The notes under the pieces were generated by a model. That model saw only the letters and a list, made by a program, of their open reading frames with translations, was not told the DNA's origin and ran no database searches. Made by a program: the position numbers and the translations under genes. This document shows positions 1-9,600 of a DNA stretch of 42,167 nucleotides, piece by piece; position 1 is the stretch's first letter, and each line of letters starts with the position of its first letter. Source of the DNA: Desulfonatronum thioautotrophicum (GTDB taxonomy: Bacteria; Desulfobacterota; Desulfovibrionia; Desulfovibrionales; Desulfonatronaceae). The DNA lies in assembly GCF_000934745.1 (NCBI RefSeq), contig NZ_JYNO01000022.1, positions 1 through 42,167 of the forward strand. Reading direction: 5' to 3'.

Positions 1-287
1 TACGAGCACAGATCCTGGCCAGCCTGGCATCGTCACATGATCTACGTGATGCTGGCCCAACATTTTCTGTTCCGGCTTCGAAAAATCTTTAAAAAAAAAC
101 TCCAGGATTGACCCTGCCCCAAATCAAAAAGATGCTCCAAACCGTTTTACCGCTTCGTTCGCTAACAATCGAGGGGGCAATGTCAATCCTCAAATACACC
201 ATCAACCGAAACCACAACGCCTACCTTTCGCATAGAAAAAAAAGAATCCAAGAGGCTCAAGGGTTAGGATGCGAAGTGTCGCTGTAG
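1..287 (+). pseudogene. 3' remnant of an IS701-like DDE transposase, frameshifted
   Basis: Frame 1 from the window edge reads a transposase C-terminal segment containing RSWPAWHRHM and YVMLAQHFL, which resembles the conserved RSW.GWHHHM..VMLA block of IS701-family transposases. It stops soon after a run of nine A (91-99). Frame 3 then continues the family sequence with LTLPQIKKMLQTVLP and YTINRNHNAYLSHRKKR, ending at the TAG at 285-287. The two halves join cleanly if one base is lost or the ribosome slips by -1 in the A run. The 5' part lies outside the window, so I cannot tell a decayed copy from one using frameshifting. The family assignment comes from remembered motifs only. It marks a mobile-element edge of the island. 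Confidence 0.65.
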
Positions 288-565
288 TGTTAATGAGTCA
301 AGAATAAACGCCTTGATTCTATACCGAAACAAAGGTAACAAAATTTAAAAAGTTATCCTCATGATCGTCGCGATTTACAGGAGAATGGACATAGCTGGCA
401 CGGCTGAACAAAGCCATCATGGTCGCAGGTTGGGATTGACTCCAGACCTTAAATCCACGGATCAGAGGGACCAGGTAACCTCCTTTTCTTTGGCCACTAA
501 TAAGTTTTACATGATATCCATTTGAATTATTCCATTAATATGTATCAGCTAAAAAATGGTGATTT
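288..565. other. Intergenic stretch between transposase remnant and first gene
   Basis: No convincing gene. A minus-strand frame without an internal stop runs from about 537 down to a TAG at 319-321 and includes VPLIRGFKVWSQSQ. It has no good start codon or ribosome binding site, so it may be a gene scrap or chance. An imperfect hairpin sits at 295-319. The last 60 bases before 566 are A/T-rich and could hold a promoter, but no clear -35/-10 pair is seen. Confidence 0.4.
295..319. terminator. Possible hairpin after transposase remnant
   Basis: GAGTCAAG (295-302) and CTTGATTC (312-319) can pair over eight positions with one G-T pair and a nine-base loop, eight bases after the transposase stop. 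No U tract follows, so a Rho-independent terminator is doubtful. It could be part of the element's terminal sequence. Confidence 0.2.
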
Positions 566-1051
566 ATGGGATATAAAACATTGTCACGAAATATTCAAAG
601 ATATTCAACTCTTCCAAAAAACTTAAAATCAAACAATTATAGTCATAAATCAGATTATTATAATGTAGACTTTTCTGAAACAATAGAAAATACACAAGAA
701 TACATAAAAGGAATACTTTATGTATGCCTTAAATGTGGAAAAAGCACAAACATAACTATAGAAGAAATTTTAAAAAAATTTAGAAAAGAAACTAAAAATC
801 ATGTTTTATATAGTGTTTTTAAAAATGAAAAATGTAACATATGTAAAAAAAATGATAACAAAGTATATTTTTTAAGAATCAAAAACAATAAATATGATGA
901 CAATATCAGACAATATTACAGAGATATTGATATAGATACTGAGAGAGAAGAAATTATGAGAAAACTTCAAGATGGGGACTTGTATGAAATACTTCGAAGG
1001 TCATCAGGAAATATGCAAAAAAATAAATTCATGGTTTGGTTGTCAAGATAG
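566..1051 (+). CDS. Small hypothetical protein with two CxxC pairs (zinc ribbon)
   Basis: A 161-residue, strongly Lys/Asn/Ile-rich product from very A/T-rich DNA, unlike the helicase genes that follow. Two cysteine pairs, CLKCG near residue 54 and CNIC near residue 92, are spaced as in a four-cysteine zinc ribbon. The C-terminal third is charged and helical (IDTEREEIMRKLQDGDLYE). No catalytic motif is visible and I do not recognise the family. The start is the first ATG, with only a weak GGTGA upstream. It sits at the edge of a defence island next to another small zinc-finger gene of similar composition, which suggests the two arrived together. A role in nucleic-acid binding is inference only. 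Confidence 0.55.
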   Translation: MGYKTLSRNIQRYSTLPKNLKSNNYSHKSDYYNVDFSETIENTQEYIKGILYVCLKCGKSTNITIEEILKKFRKETKNHVLYSVFKNEKCNICKKNDNKVYFLRIKNNKYDDNIRQYYRDIDIDTEREEIMRKLQDGDLYEILRRSSGNMQKNKFMVWLSR

Positions 1052-1110
1052 TTTTAAATTTATTACATGCCGTTCGTCAATCGCATATTAAAACACAATC
1101 ATATCAATAT

Positions 1111-1143
1111 TTGACATGTTAAGAATCAAATTCAAAAGATAAC
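1111..1143 (+). promoter_or_regulatory. Possible sigma-70 promoter upstream of the second zinc-finger gene
   Basis: The 229-base gap 1052-1280 is A/T-rich and holds a perfect TTGACA at 1111-1116. The best -10-like match, GATAAC at 1138-1143, is 21 bases away, which is longer than ideal. Other weak TATA-like strings occur downstream. Nothing else is seen in the gap. Confidence 0.2.
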
Positions 1144-1280
1144 TTATCATAAAAATATGACAATAAGATTCGTTGTTAAGCTATATATTGGATATGTGTG
1201 ATGACATTTTTACACCTCCATAATACGAAACAAAAATATTGAAATATAAATATTATCAATTTTAAAAAAGTGAGCGTCAT

Positions 1281-1754
1281 ATGGGAAAAGGTGGATACAT
1301 CGGAGGCTCTACCATTATAGTATTACGTTCTTCCCAAAAAGAGTCTGCTTACGAAATTAATCCATTCGAACATAATAAGTTTGTCTGTGAAATTTGTAAA
1401 ATAAAATTGATAAGGATGGAATATTTTACACATCTTAAAATTGTTCATGGACTTAGTGGTTGTTCTTCATGCGGAAAACCATATGCAAAAAAAGATAAAA
1501 ATACTCATATTTGCAAAAAATGTGGAAAAAAAATTATTTTAAAATTATCTAGTTCTAAAAAACAAACGCAAATTGAAAAACAAAAATCAACACTTAAAAA
1601 AAATATTTGTCATAAGAAAATCATTCAAACAAAAAAAGAAAAAAACGTTGTTTCGAATCCAAAACCCATAACGAATAAAAAGAAAAAATTTGGTATATCA
1701 TTAGGCGATGTATTGTTAGAAGCAATCAAAAAAAAGAACGAACCCAATGATTGA
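1281..1754 (+). CDS. Small C2H2/Cys4 zinc-finger protein with Gly-rich N-terminus and Lys-rich tail
   Basis: 157 residues. The N-terminus is a short glycine-rich motif (MGKGGYIGGSTII). Residues 36-57 carry a C2H2-like pattern (CEIC, then HLKIVH), followed by CSSCG and a second pair CKKCG, so two zinc-binding modules are likely. The rest, from about residue 85, is a Lys-rich basic tail suited to DNA or RNA binding, ending in a short helix (LGDVLLEAIKKK). The DNA is very A/T-rich like the preceding gene and unlike the next one. I do not recognise a named family. Located immediately upstream of a DrmD-like SNF2 gene on the same strand, about 100 bases away, it could be co-transcribed with it. 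Nucleic-acid binding is inferred from the fingers and the basic tail. Confidence 0.6.
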   Translation: MGKGGYIGGSTIIVLRSSQKESAYEINPFEHNKFVCEICKIKLIRMEYFTHLKIVHGLSGCSSCGKPYAKKDKNTHICKKCGKKIILKLSSSKKQTQIEKQKSTLKKNICHKKIIQTKKEKNVVSNPKPITNKKKKFGISLGDVLLEAIKKKNEPND

Positions 1755-1857
1755 CGTATTTTTAAATACAATCTGCCATTTTTCTAAATCCAAAAATTCA
1801 AGGTTATGGGAATTCTTCCTTCATCCTTTTTTTTATAGAGATGGTTTTCCGGAGTAA

Positions 1858-4800
1858 GTGTTTCCCCATTTTTTTAATATGTCTGAAACCAAAAGAGTAC
1901 GCTTAATAAACGACCCGACAAAAATCGGATTGTTGACTGGACGTGAGCAGCCACGTCGAGGCCGCAAGCTGGTACAGGTGGAATTCACTGATGGTGTGCG
2001 TTGGGTGCCAGAGAATCAGCTTGAGCCGGTTGGCGAGGTACGGATGTCGCCGCTTGATATGCTGGAATCCGGGAAACTGGGGCGTCCTGTGGATTTGCGT
2101 CGCACACTGACCCATATGAAGCTTTCAGGAAGGTTGGCCGACGTCATCTACAGCATGGAGGCGACGAATACGGATTTTTACGCATATCAATTCAAACCGG
2201 TTGTGAAAATTCTAGAGTCGCCCGCTAATGGTATTTTGATTGCCGACGAAGTGGGGTTAGGTAAAACCATCGAAGCTGGTTTAATCTGGACGGAATTACG
2301 TGTTCGCTTTGACATGCGCCGACTTTTAGTGCTCTGCCCGGCAGCATTGCGTGAAAAATGGCGACGCGAACTGTCCACCAAGATCGGTGTCGAAGCTCGG
2401 ATTTGTGATGCCAATGAGCTGTTGGATGTTTTGCGGGATGAGGAAATCCAAGCCAGAGGCTTTGCCATGGTAGCGAGTACCCAAGGCTTGCGGCCTCCCA
2501 AAAAATGGGAAAACCCAGAAAACCAACGGGCTTCGGCAAAACTTGCCAGACTTTTGCGCTCCAAAGAGAGTGATGAGTGCCTTATAGATCTTTTGGTCAT
2601 CGACGAGGCGCATCATCTGCGGAACCCAGAGACCATGACCAATGATCTCGGGCAGCTCTGCAAGAGGGTCGCGGAATACACAGTTTTGCTCACTGCGACC
2701 CCGATACATAACCGCAACGAAGACCTGTTTTCCCTTTTAAATCTTTTGGATCCGGATACGTTTACTCGACCAGACGTCTTTCGAAGGATACTTGAAGCCA
2801 ACAGACCATTGGTCCGGGCGAGAGACCTCATTTTGAGCGGAAGTGCGAACTTAGAAGAGCTACGAGCACTTCTGCAAGAGGCCCGTAATCATGAGTTGCT
2901 GCAATCAAACCGCCAACTCGCCGCGATTTTCAATCAGCGACTGGATTCCATCACCCTAAAAAACCCTGAAGTACGCAGTCGGCTGGCCTATCGTCTTGAA
3001 ACCGTAAACCTGCTGGCGCATGTGGTGACGCGAACCCGAAAGCGGGACGTCAAGGAATGGAGGGTGCTTCGGGAACCCATTCCTGAATTTGTGCGGCTTG
3101 CACCGGTTGAAGAACGATTTTACGGATTGGTTACGGAGCTTGTAGCTGAATACGCTGCCCGTCGCGATGTCAATGAATACTTTCTTCTGGCTCAACCCCA
3201 GCGGCAGATGACAAGCAGTATGGCAGCCTCTTTGCGAGCTTGGCAACAAAAGCTGATTGAGGTGGAAGAGGCGGAAGAAACCGGCGAAGTAGATCTGGAT
3301 AACCAGCAACGTGCAGCTTTGGGACCATTGGTGAGCGAAATCATCTCGCGCTCCCGAAAATTTGTTGATCTGGAAGAATTGTATTCCGTTGACACAAAAT
3401 TTCAACGACTCCGCGATATTCTCATCCATTTTCTCGATACTCACCCTCAAGAAAAAGTCATCGTTTTTTCGACATTTCGGTCAACACTGCGCTACCTTGC
3501 CCAGCGACTAGATCGGGAAGGTGTCACCTCCATCCTCCTGATGGGTGGACTACGGCAAACCAAGGACGAGATCATTGCCCACTTTCGTCAACCTGACGGC
3601 CCCCGTGTTCTGTTGTCCTCCGAAGTGGGCGGCGAAGGTGTCGATTTGCAGTTTGTCCGTGTCATGGTCAATTACGACATACCCTGGAACCCTATGCGCC
3701 TTGAACAACGCATTGGCCGAATTGATCGCTTGGGCCAGGAAGCTGAAAAGGTGGTGATATGGAATATACTCTTCGAAGAAACCATTGATGCCCGCATATA
3801 CAAGCGCCTCTACGCCAAACTGGACCTTTGCCGCACGGCCCTGGGCGATTTCGAAGCCATACTGGGCGATGCTGTCCGGAAACTTGAGTTGGAACTGCTT
3901 GCGGGTCGCCTCACCCCTGAACAACAGGAGCAACGCATTGATCAGACGGCACAGGCCTTGGAGAACCTCAGACTGGAAGAGCAACGCTTGGAACAAGACG
4001 CTGCGAGCCTAATTGCATACGGCGACTATATTCTCAACCAGGTTCAAGCTGCCCGTGAACTTCATCGATGGATAAGTGGAGAGGATATTCGTGGATATGT
4101 TTTTGATCATCTGAGATTGCATTATCCTGGTTGTGAATTGCGTCAAACCGACGCCGGTTCGGATTCATATTTTGTGGAGCTTTCAAACAACGCCAAATTC
4201 GACTTGGCCGAATTCATCAAAGCGTACCGTCTTCCGGCAGAAACCCGTTTGTCCTCTTCCTCTCATCGACCCGTTGTCTGCCGCTTTGCGAATCGCAACC
4301 ATAATAGAGCTGATCGTGGCGAGGAAATCATTTCCCAGTTCCACCCGCTGGTGCGCATGGTCAATCAACGCATCTCTGAGAGTGACGATCAACTGACGCC
4401 TGCCGTGGCCCTGACTCTCCCTTCCTCTTCAGCACAGGATCTTGTTACACCAGGAATATACGTTTTAGCGGTAGCTCTGTGGTCCTTTCATGGCTTGCAG
4501 GATGTGGAAAAGCTCTCCTATGCGGCGGCTCCCTTGGCGACTGACCCGTATATTTTTGAAGCGGAATTTTCCGAGCGTTTGGCCGGTTTGGCCGTAACCA
4601 TTGGAAGGGATTGGATCGAAGCCCGCAACGTTGTGAACATAGAGTTAGCTTATCAAGTGGCAAATGATCTGCTGTTTGCTCACTTGGATGAGGCGTACGA
4701 CATATTTGAACAGGAGCTTCGGGCAAAAAATGAAGACAGAGCCGACATCCAGTTGCGAACTCTTGAGGAGCATCTGACAAGGCAGAAAACACAGTTGCAA

Positions 4801-4974
4801 GATATAGTGCTCAAGCACCGTGAAAGAGGGCGTGATTCCTTGGTCAAGGCCACGGAAGGACGTATTCGAGCACTGGGCAATCGTGTCCAGCAACAGCGCT
4901 TGAGAATTGAAAGCCGACGAGTCGTACGCTCAACTTCCCGCGAGATAGCTCTGGCCTTGATTCAAATACAGTGA
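1858..4974 (+). CDS. SNF2/RapA-type helicase-like ATPase, DrmD-like
   Basis: A 1038-residue superfamily 2 translocase. An N-terminal RapA-like barrel (VRLINDPTKIGLLTG, then VEFTDGVRWVPENQL) precedes the SNF2 ATPase: Walker A DEVGLGKTIEAG near residue 129, motif II DEAHH near 248, motif III LTATP, motif V SSEVGGEGVDLQ, and motif VI QRIGRIDRLGQ near 618. The C-terminal 350 residues are helical with coiled-coil character (ELLAGRLTPEQQEQRIDQ). Arrangement and length resemble DrmD of DISARM and RapA-like ATPases, which translocate on double-stranded DNA without necessarily unwinding it. The start is uncertain: GTG 1858 has GGAG only three bases upstream, while ATG 1879 has no Shine-Dalgarno. The stop is seven bases before the actin-like ATPase gene, so they form an operon. 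Base composition is intermediate between the A/T-rich small genes upstream and the GC-rich core downstream. Confidence 0.9.
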   Translation: MFPHFFNMSETKRVRLINDPTKIGLLTGREQPRRGRKLVQVEFTDGVRWVPENQLEPVGEVRMSPLDMLESGKLGRPVDLRRTLTHMKLSGRLADVIYSMEATNTDFYAYQFKPVVKILESPANGILIADEVGLGKTIEAGLIWTELRVRFDMRRLLVLCPAALREKWRRELSTKIGVEARICDANELLDVLRDEEIQARGFAMVASTQGLRPPKKWENPENQRASAKLARLLRSKESDECLIDLLVIDEAHHLRNPETMTNDLGQLCKRVAEYTVLLTATPIHNRNEDLFSLLNLLDPDTFTRPDVFRRILEANRPLVRARDLILSGSANLEELRALLQEARNHELLQSNRQLAAIFNQRLDSITLKNPEVRSRLAYRLETVNLLAHVVTRTRKRDVKEWRVLREPIPEFVRLAPVEERFYGLVTELVAEYAARRDVNEYFLLAQPQRQMTSSMAASLRAWQQKLIEVEEAEETGEVDLDNQQRAALGPLVSEIISRSRKFVDLEELYSVDTKFQRLRDILIHFLDTHPQEKVIVFSTFRSTLRYLAQRLDREGVTSILLMGGLRQTKDEIIAHFRQPDGPRVLLSSEVGGEGVDLQFVRVMVNYDIPWNPMRLEQRIGRIDRLGQEAEKVVIWNILFEETIDARIYKRLYAKLDLCRTALGDFEAILGDAVRKLELELLAGRLTPEQQEQRIDQTAQALENLRLEEQRLEQDAASLIAYGDYILNQVQAARELHRWISGEDIRGYVFDHLRLHYPGCELRQTDAGSDSYFVELSNNAKFDLAEFIKAYRLPAETRLSSSSHRPVVCRFANRNHNRADRGEEIISQFHPLVRMVNQRISESDDQLTPAVALTLPSSSAQDLVTPGIYVLAVALWSFHGLQDVEKLSYAAAPLATDPYIFEAEFSERLAGLAVTIGRDWIEARNVVNIELAYQVANDLLFAHLDEAYDIFEQELRAKNEDRADIQLRTLEEHLTRQKTQLQDIVLKHRERGRDSLVKATEGRIRALGNRVQQQRLRIESRRVVRSTSREIALALIQIQ

Positions 4975-4981
4975 GGAAACA

Positions 4982-6463
4982 ATGGGTACATCGCGAACAT
5001 CTCCCAAGCCCTTCTCAACGCGCACTCCTTCACCTCGAGCCACCCATCGGACGGTACCCAAAAGCCTGTTTGACATCGAAGCCCTACAATACATCAAAGA
5101 TGATCGAACCAGAAAACATGGTGAGCAATGTGAAGTGATCATTGGTTTCGATTTTGGTACATCTACAACAAAAGTAATCATTCAGGCACCCGATTTACAA
5201 GGGAGTCCAGGTTTTGCGGTGGATTTCGGAAGATTTTCCCATCCAAATCATCCTCATTTCTTGCCATCAAGAATCTGGATAACTTCTGACGATCGATATT
5301 CATTGGAACCTGTTTCTGAAAGCCGAAGGATCGGAGATTTGAAGTTGAATCTCTTTTCCAAGCCAGGCCTATGGCCAGATAATCGACCGGGGCGTAATCT
5401 AGGTGGAAATCCTGTAGCTGCGGCAACCGCCTTTCTCGCCTTGGGGCTACGCTACTCTCGCCAATGGCTGTTGAAAATGAAACACGACCTCTTTGGTTAT
5501 TTCGATCAAATTGTCTGGAGTGTGAATCTCGGTGTTCCCTCCCCCTGTGTTGAAGACAATCCAGAACAGGTTCTTTTTCGGCAGGTCGGACAAGCTGCCT
5601 GGATGCTTTCCACTCAGCCACATAACAAGCTCACACTGAACAGAATCGTTGCCGAACTGGAACAGGCCAGAGAACCTGATTATTGGGATGAAACCAACCA
5701 CCAGGCCTGTGATTTTGAAATAATACCAGAAATTGCCGCTGGAGCCGTTGGGTACGCTATGTCCGATCTTCGTCGCGAGGGGCTTCACCTGATGATCGAT
5801 GTCGGAGCATCCACGGTGGACGTGTGCAGCTTCGTGCTCCATGCTCCTGAAGGCAGTGATCGGTATAGCTTACTGATCGCAGATGTTCGGATGGTCGGTG
5901 CATTACGAGTGCATTTTGAACGAATCATCGCACTGCAAAAGATGATTGACGTCCAAGCGCTACGCCTCTGTGACGAACACGATCCATCGGAGCCATTTTC
6001 AGAAAGCGTTGAGCCCTATCTTCCCTGTGTGAATGCAATGCGCGCCGAAATGAAAGAGGCGGAAGCTCGTCTGGAAGGTGAGTGCAGATCCATAATCCGC
6101 CGAGTCATTTGGTTAACGAAGCTACGCCGTGATCCAAACGCATCTGTCTGGAAAAAGGCGCGCCTGCCGATTCTGCTTATCGGCGGCGGCTGCCGTTTGC
6201 CGTTTTATGCAAATGTCCTAACACACCTGAATACCTGGCTCCAGAGTTATGTACAAAATCATGGAGCCCAGTTTCTTGAGGTACCTGTGCCAGAGTCACT
6301 GAGGCAAAGAATGACCGGCTATCATCGCATGGTCGTGGCCTGGGGGTTGAGTCACCGAGCTTTGGACATTGGCGACATTACCCCGGCAGATAAAATTGAA
6401 GATGTTGAACCGCTCGATTTCGAGACAAAAGTACCAGATTATATTGGTAAGGAACAGGTCTGA
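4982..6463 (+). CDS. Actin/Hsp70-fold (ASKHA) ATPase-like protein
   Basis: A 493-residue protein with the nucleotide-binding signatures of the actin/Hsp70/sugar-kinase fold: phosphate-1 loop GFDFGTSTTKV near residues 54-64, phosphate-2 loop IDVGASTVDVCSF near 273, and adenosine loop LLIGGGCRLPF near 400. The first 50 residues are Ser/Thr/Pro/Arg-rich and probably disordered. No substrate-binding domain of a true DnaK is visible, so it is not a classical chaperone; it may be a regulatory or assembly ATPase for its neighbours. The start ATG follows GAGGAAAC, which overlaps the stop of the SNF2 gene, indicating translational coupling. The pairing with an SNF2 ATPase and a RecD-like helicase-nuclease suggests a shared complex, but that is inference. 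Confidence 0.8.
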   Translation: MGTSRTSPKPFSTRTPSPRATHRTVPKSLFDIEALQYIKDDRTRKHGEQCEVIIGFDFGTSTTKVIIQAPDLQGSPGFAVDFGRFSHPNHPHFLPSRIWITSDDRYSLEPVSESRRIGDLKLNLFSKPGLWPDNRPGRNLGGNPVAAATAFLALGLRYSRQWLLKMKHDLFGYFDQIVWSVNLGVPSPCVEDNPEQVLFRQVGQAAWMLSTQPHNKLTLNRIVAELEQAREPDYWDETNHQACDFEIIPEIAAGAVGYAMSDLRREGLHLMIDVGASTVDVCSFVLHAPEGSDRYSLLIADVRMVGALRVHFERIIALQKMIDVQALRLCDEHDPSEPFSESVEPYLPCVNAMRAEMKEAEARLEGECRSIIRRVIWLTKLRRDPNASVWKKARLPILLIGGGCRLPFYANVLTHLNTWLQSYVQNHGAQFLEVPVPESLRQRMTGYHRMVVAWGLSHRALDIGDITPADKIEDVEPLDFETKVPDYIGKEQV

Positions 6464-6482
6464 TCTGCTCGACAAAAGTACC
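6424..6482 (+). repeat. 12-base direct repeat flanking the ASKHA stop codon
   Basis: GACAAAAGTACC occurs at 6424-6435 and again at 6471-6482, 47 bases apart, bracketing the TGA at 6461-6463. The second copy lies in the 161-base gap before the next gene. It may mark a small duplication or a replication slip that reset the gene's end. No function is implied. Confidence 0.35.
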
Positions 6483-6624
6483 CTCAGTTACAGTTGCGAC
6501 GATAAGGCGAATAATAATTTTGCGCTGACAAGATCCACAGCTACTTCTCACGCACTTCCACGCAATGTCTTGGGCAACTTACTCAAAGACAAATGTCCTG
6601 TGTTTTCAATGTAAGGATGGTAAC

Positions 6625-9600
6625 ATGACTACGCATATTTCAGCACGTATTGCATGGCACAACGATGGCTGGAATGGACGTGTTTGCCGCAACCCAGCAG
6701 CGAATACATTTTGTGTGGGTATGCAATCGTATCCTGGCCACTATATCGCTGAAAAGCGGTCACTCGAGTGGGAACTAGAGCACCAGGGCCAACTAAGCAA
6801 GGATCTCGACCGAATTCCGCCGTGTTGCTACAGCCATAATGCCTTTGGATCTGCATCAGTGCCAGCCGAGGCAGCGCCGCCTGTTTGGTTCAAGGACGGA
6901 ACCCGCAACCGAAGATGGATGGTTCCTCCTTCTACTGTATGTGTCTGGCCGTACGAGGTTATGTACGGCGAGGACGTGAAGAGTAAGGGTCGATTTGACT
7001 ACAACCAACGGCTGGCAAACTCGAGAGAGTTCTTCAACGCCATCGAGCCTGATCGTAGCCTGATTTTCTACTATGCGAACTATTCTAATCCATTCAGCGA
7101 GGATGAGGCAAAAAAGTACGTTCTTGTCGGTCTCTCTCGAGTAAAGGCAGTCGGTGAGGAGTTGTTCTACGAGGGATGCTCGGACAAGGTTAAAGAACGA
7201 TATGGCGGAGGTTTCGTCTGGCAGCGTGCAATCAGTTCCCACTATCCGGTTCAAGGCTTACGCATTCCCTACCATGTCTATCTCGACAGACCGGACATCC
7301 TGGAGCGTATTGCGCTTTTTCCGGAGAATCCAAGGCTCTGCAAGTATGCAACCCGCCATTTTGCGGATGACGATGCTCTTGGCCTCGTCGAAGGGTTTCT
7401 CCGTGTAGTGAGAGAGCTTCAAGATATCGGTGACAGTACAGAGGATTGGTCGACTCGTGCCACGTGGCTCGAGGGACTCATTTCTGAGCTTTGGCGACAT
7501 CGTGGTCTGTTTCCAGGTATGCCGGCCGTACTGGAGATACTGTCCTTGGAAGATGCCATTCCTTTATTCAAGAAGTGCGCCCTCGAAGGCAAAGAGGTGG
7601 TTTGCAAGAACGATATCTTCGCTTTTGTGGAAGGCAAGAGCGACTCGATGCCGGGGCTTAAGATCGAACAAACTAATGGGAAAAGTGTCCTTCGACAGTG
7701 GAAGCTCCGTACACAGGAAGAACAGCGTCTGCTTAAGGATGTGTTTCCAAAATTCGCCTTGAGGTCGGATCAAATCGCAAAAATTCTTGACGACAACCGG
7801 TCAAGAAACGGGATCATGGCAGACCTCGCTTCCCTAGCCGATAATCCGTATGTGCTTTCTGAACAATACAAAGGGGACGGCCCTGATGACTCCATTCCAT
7901 GGGGGACAATGGACCGGGGCATGATTCCATCGCCCGAATTAGGTGGAGACACAATTGCGGAAGTCGACGATGCACGAAGATTTCGTTCACTGTTGGTTGA
8001 AATGCTCACGCGCGAGGAGTCGCATGTTTTTACACCTGCCGACATTGTGATTGCCTCTGTCAACCGTCGATTGTCGGCACTTCCTGAGTGGAAACGTTTC
8101 TGTTTTCATGACCGCTACCTGTCAGCAGATGAGGAGTTCATTCAAGGCGCTGTCGTCATGCGACAGGAGAACAAACGGATGTATCTTTATCTCCGGGATG
8201 CATACGATGATGAACGCCTCCTTGAAGAAAAACTCCGATTCCTCATTGGTGGTCCTGACATTGAATTGCGGACGCCCGTAACGGTCGGAATATGGCACGG
8301 ATATTTGCATGATGCGCAAAGCATTATCGCGAAAAAAGATCCGGAACAATATCGCATAGCCATCGAAAAGCAGGTCGAGGCATGTCAGCGGATTTTTGTT
8401 CGTCCAATCAGTATATTGGCAGGCGAGGCCGGCACAGGAAAGACAACGGTGATCCGTGCATTGATCAAGGCGATAAAACGCGGACATGGAGTCGGTTCAT
8501 CAGTGATCGCTCTGGCCCCTACCGGAAAGGCGGCAGACAGGATACGTGAGGTGGTGGAAAAGGATGATGCGCTGCGAGGTAAAGTGGAAGTCTCAACCAT
8601 CCATTCTTTCCTGGCAAAGCGTGGCTGGCTGAACCCCAATATGACATTCAAGCGATCGGAGGGACAGGTGGAGGAAGGCTACGCAACCTACATCCTCGAT
8701 GAGTCCTCTATGCTTGAACTGGGTCTGACAGCGACCTTCTTCCGTGCTGTACGGTGGCCGACTGTCCAGCGATTAATCCTGGTTGGCGACCCGAATCAAC
8801 TCCCACCCATCGGACGCGGGCGTCTTTTTGCGGACATCATCGAGTTCGCTCGTGATCAAGCGCCAGAGAGCATAGCAACACTGGAACACAATCTGCGGCA
8901 ACTCGTTGGTCGTCTCTCCAGTGGTGCAACAGGCATCATTGATCTTGCGCAGTGCTACCTCCACGATCGCAGCGAGGGGCCAAAAAACGAAGAGATCACA
9001 ACCAATGCAGAAATGCTGTTGCAGCGAGTGCAGGAAGGCGGGGACATTGCCCCGGACCTGCGTGTGATTTACTGGCGAGATCAGGATGATTTGAGTCGTT
9101 TGCTCCTCGAGCAGATGGCATCAGATTTATCCGAGGATGTTCGATCACGGGCAGAGGAGCCAGAAGGAGAATTGAATAAAATCTGGTGGCAGGCACATGA
9201 AAAAAACAGCAAGCCAGCTTATTTTCAAGTGCTGAGTCCATATCGTGGAGAGCACTTCGGAGTCGAAGAAATCAACCGTATCTGCCAGGAGCACATCCGA
9301 GGCAAACGAGCTGATGGAGCTAATGCTCTTGGCGGAGTCATGTTGTTCGATAAGGTCATTCAGATTCGAAATCGACCTCGATCTGCGCCCATCTGGGCAT
9401 GGAATCACAAAGACAAATGCATGGAGGCCATTGAGATTTTTAATGGGCAGCTTGGTTTTGTGTGGCCTCATCTCTTTGACAGACAACAATGGAAGACGCC
9501 GTTCTTTCGCATGGAGAAGTTCCGAGTCGCGTTTGACCGAAGGGGTGATTACTCCGTCGGGTATGGAAGAGGGCTCGGCAAGAACGCTGACGGTCGATGG

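Noticed and set aside
6565-6624. Upstream ATG at 6565 as the start of the RecD-like helicase
   Set aside because: The ATG at 6625 has AAGGATGG close upstream and begins the well-formed ARIAWHNDGWNG block; the extra 20 residues have no support.
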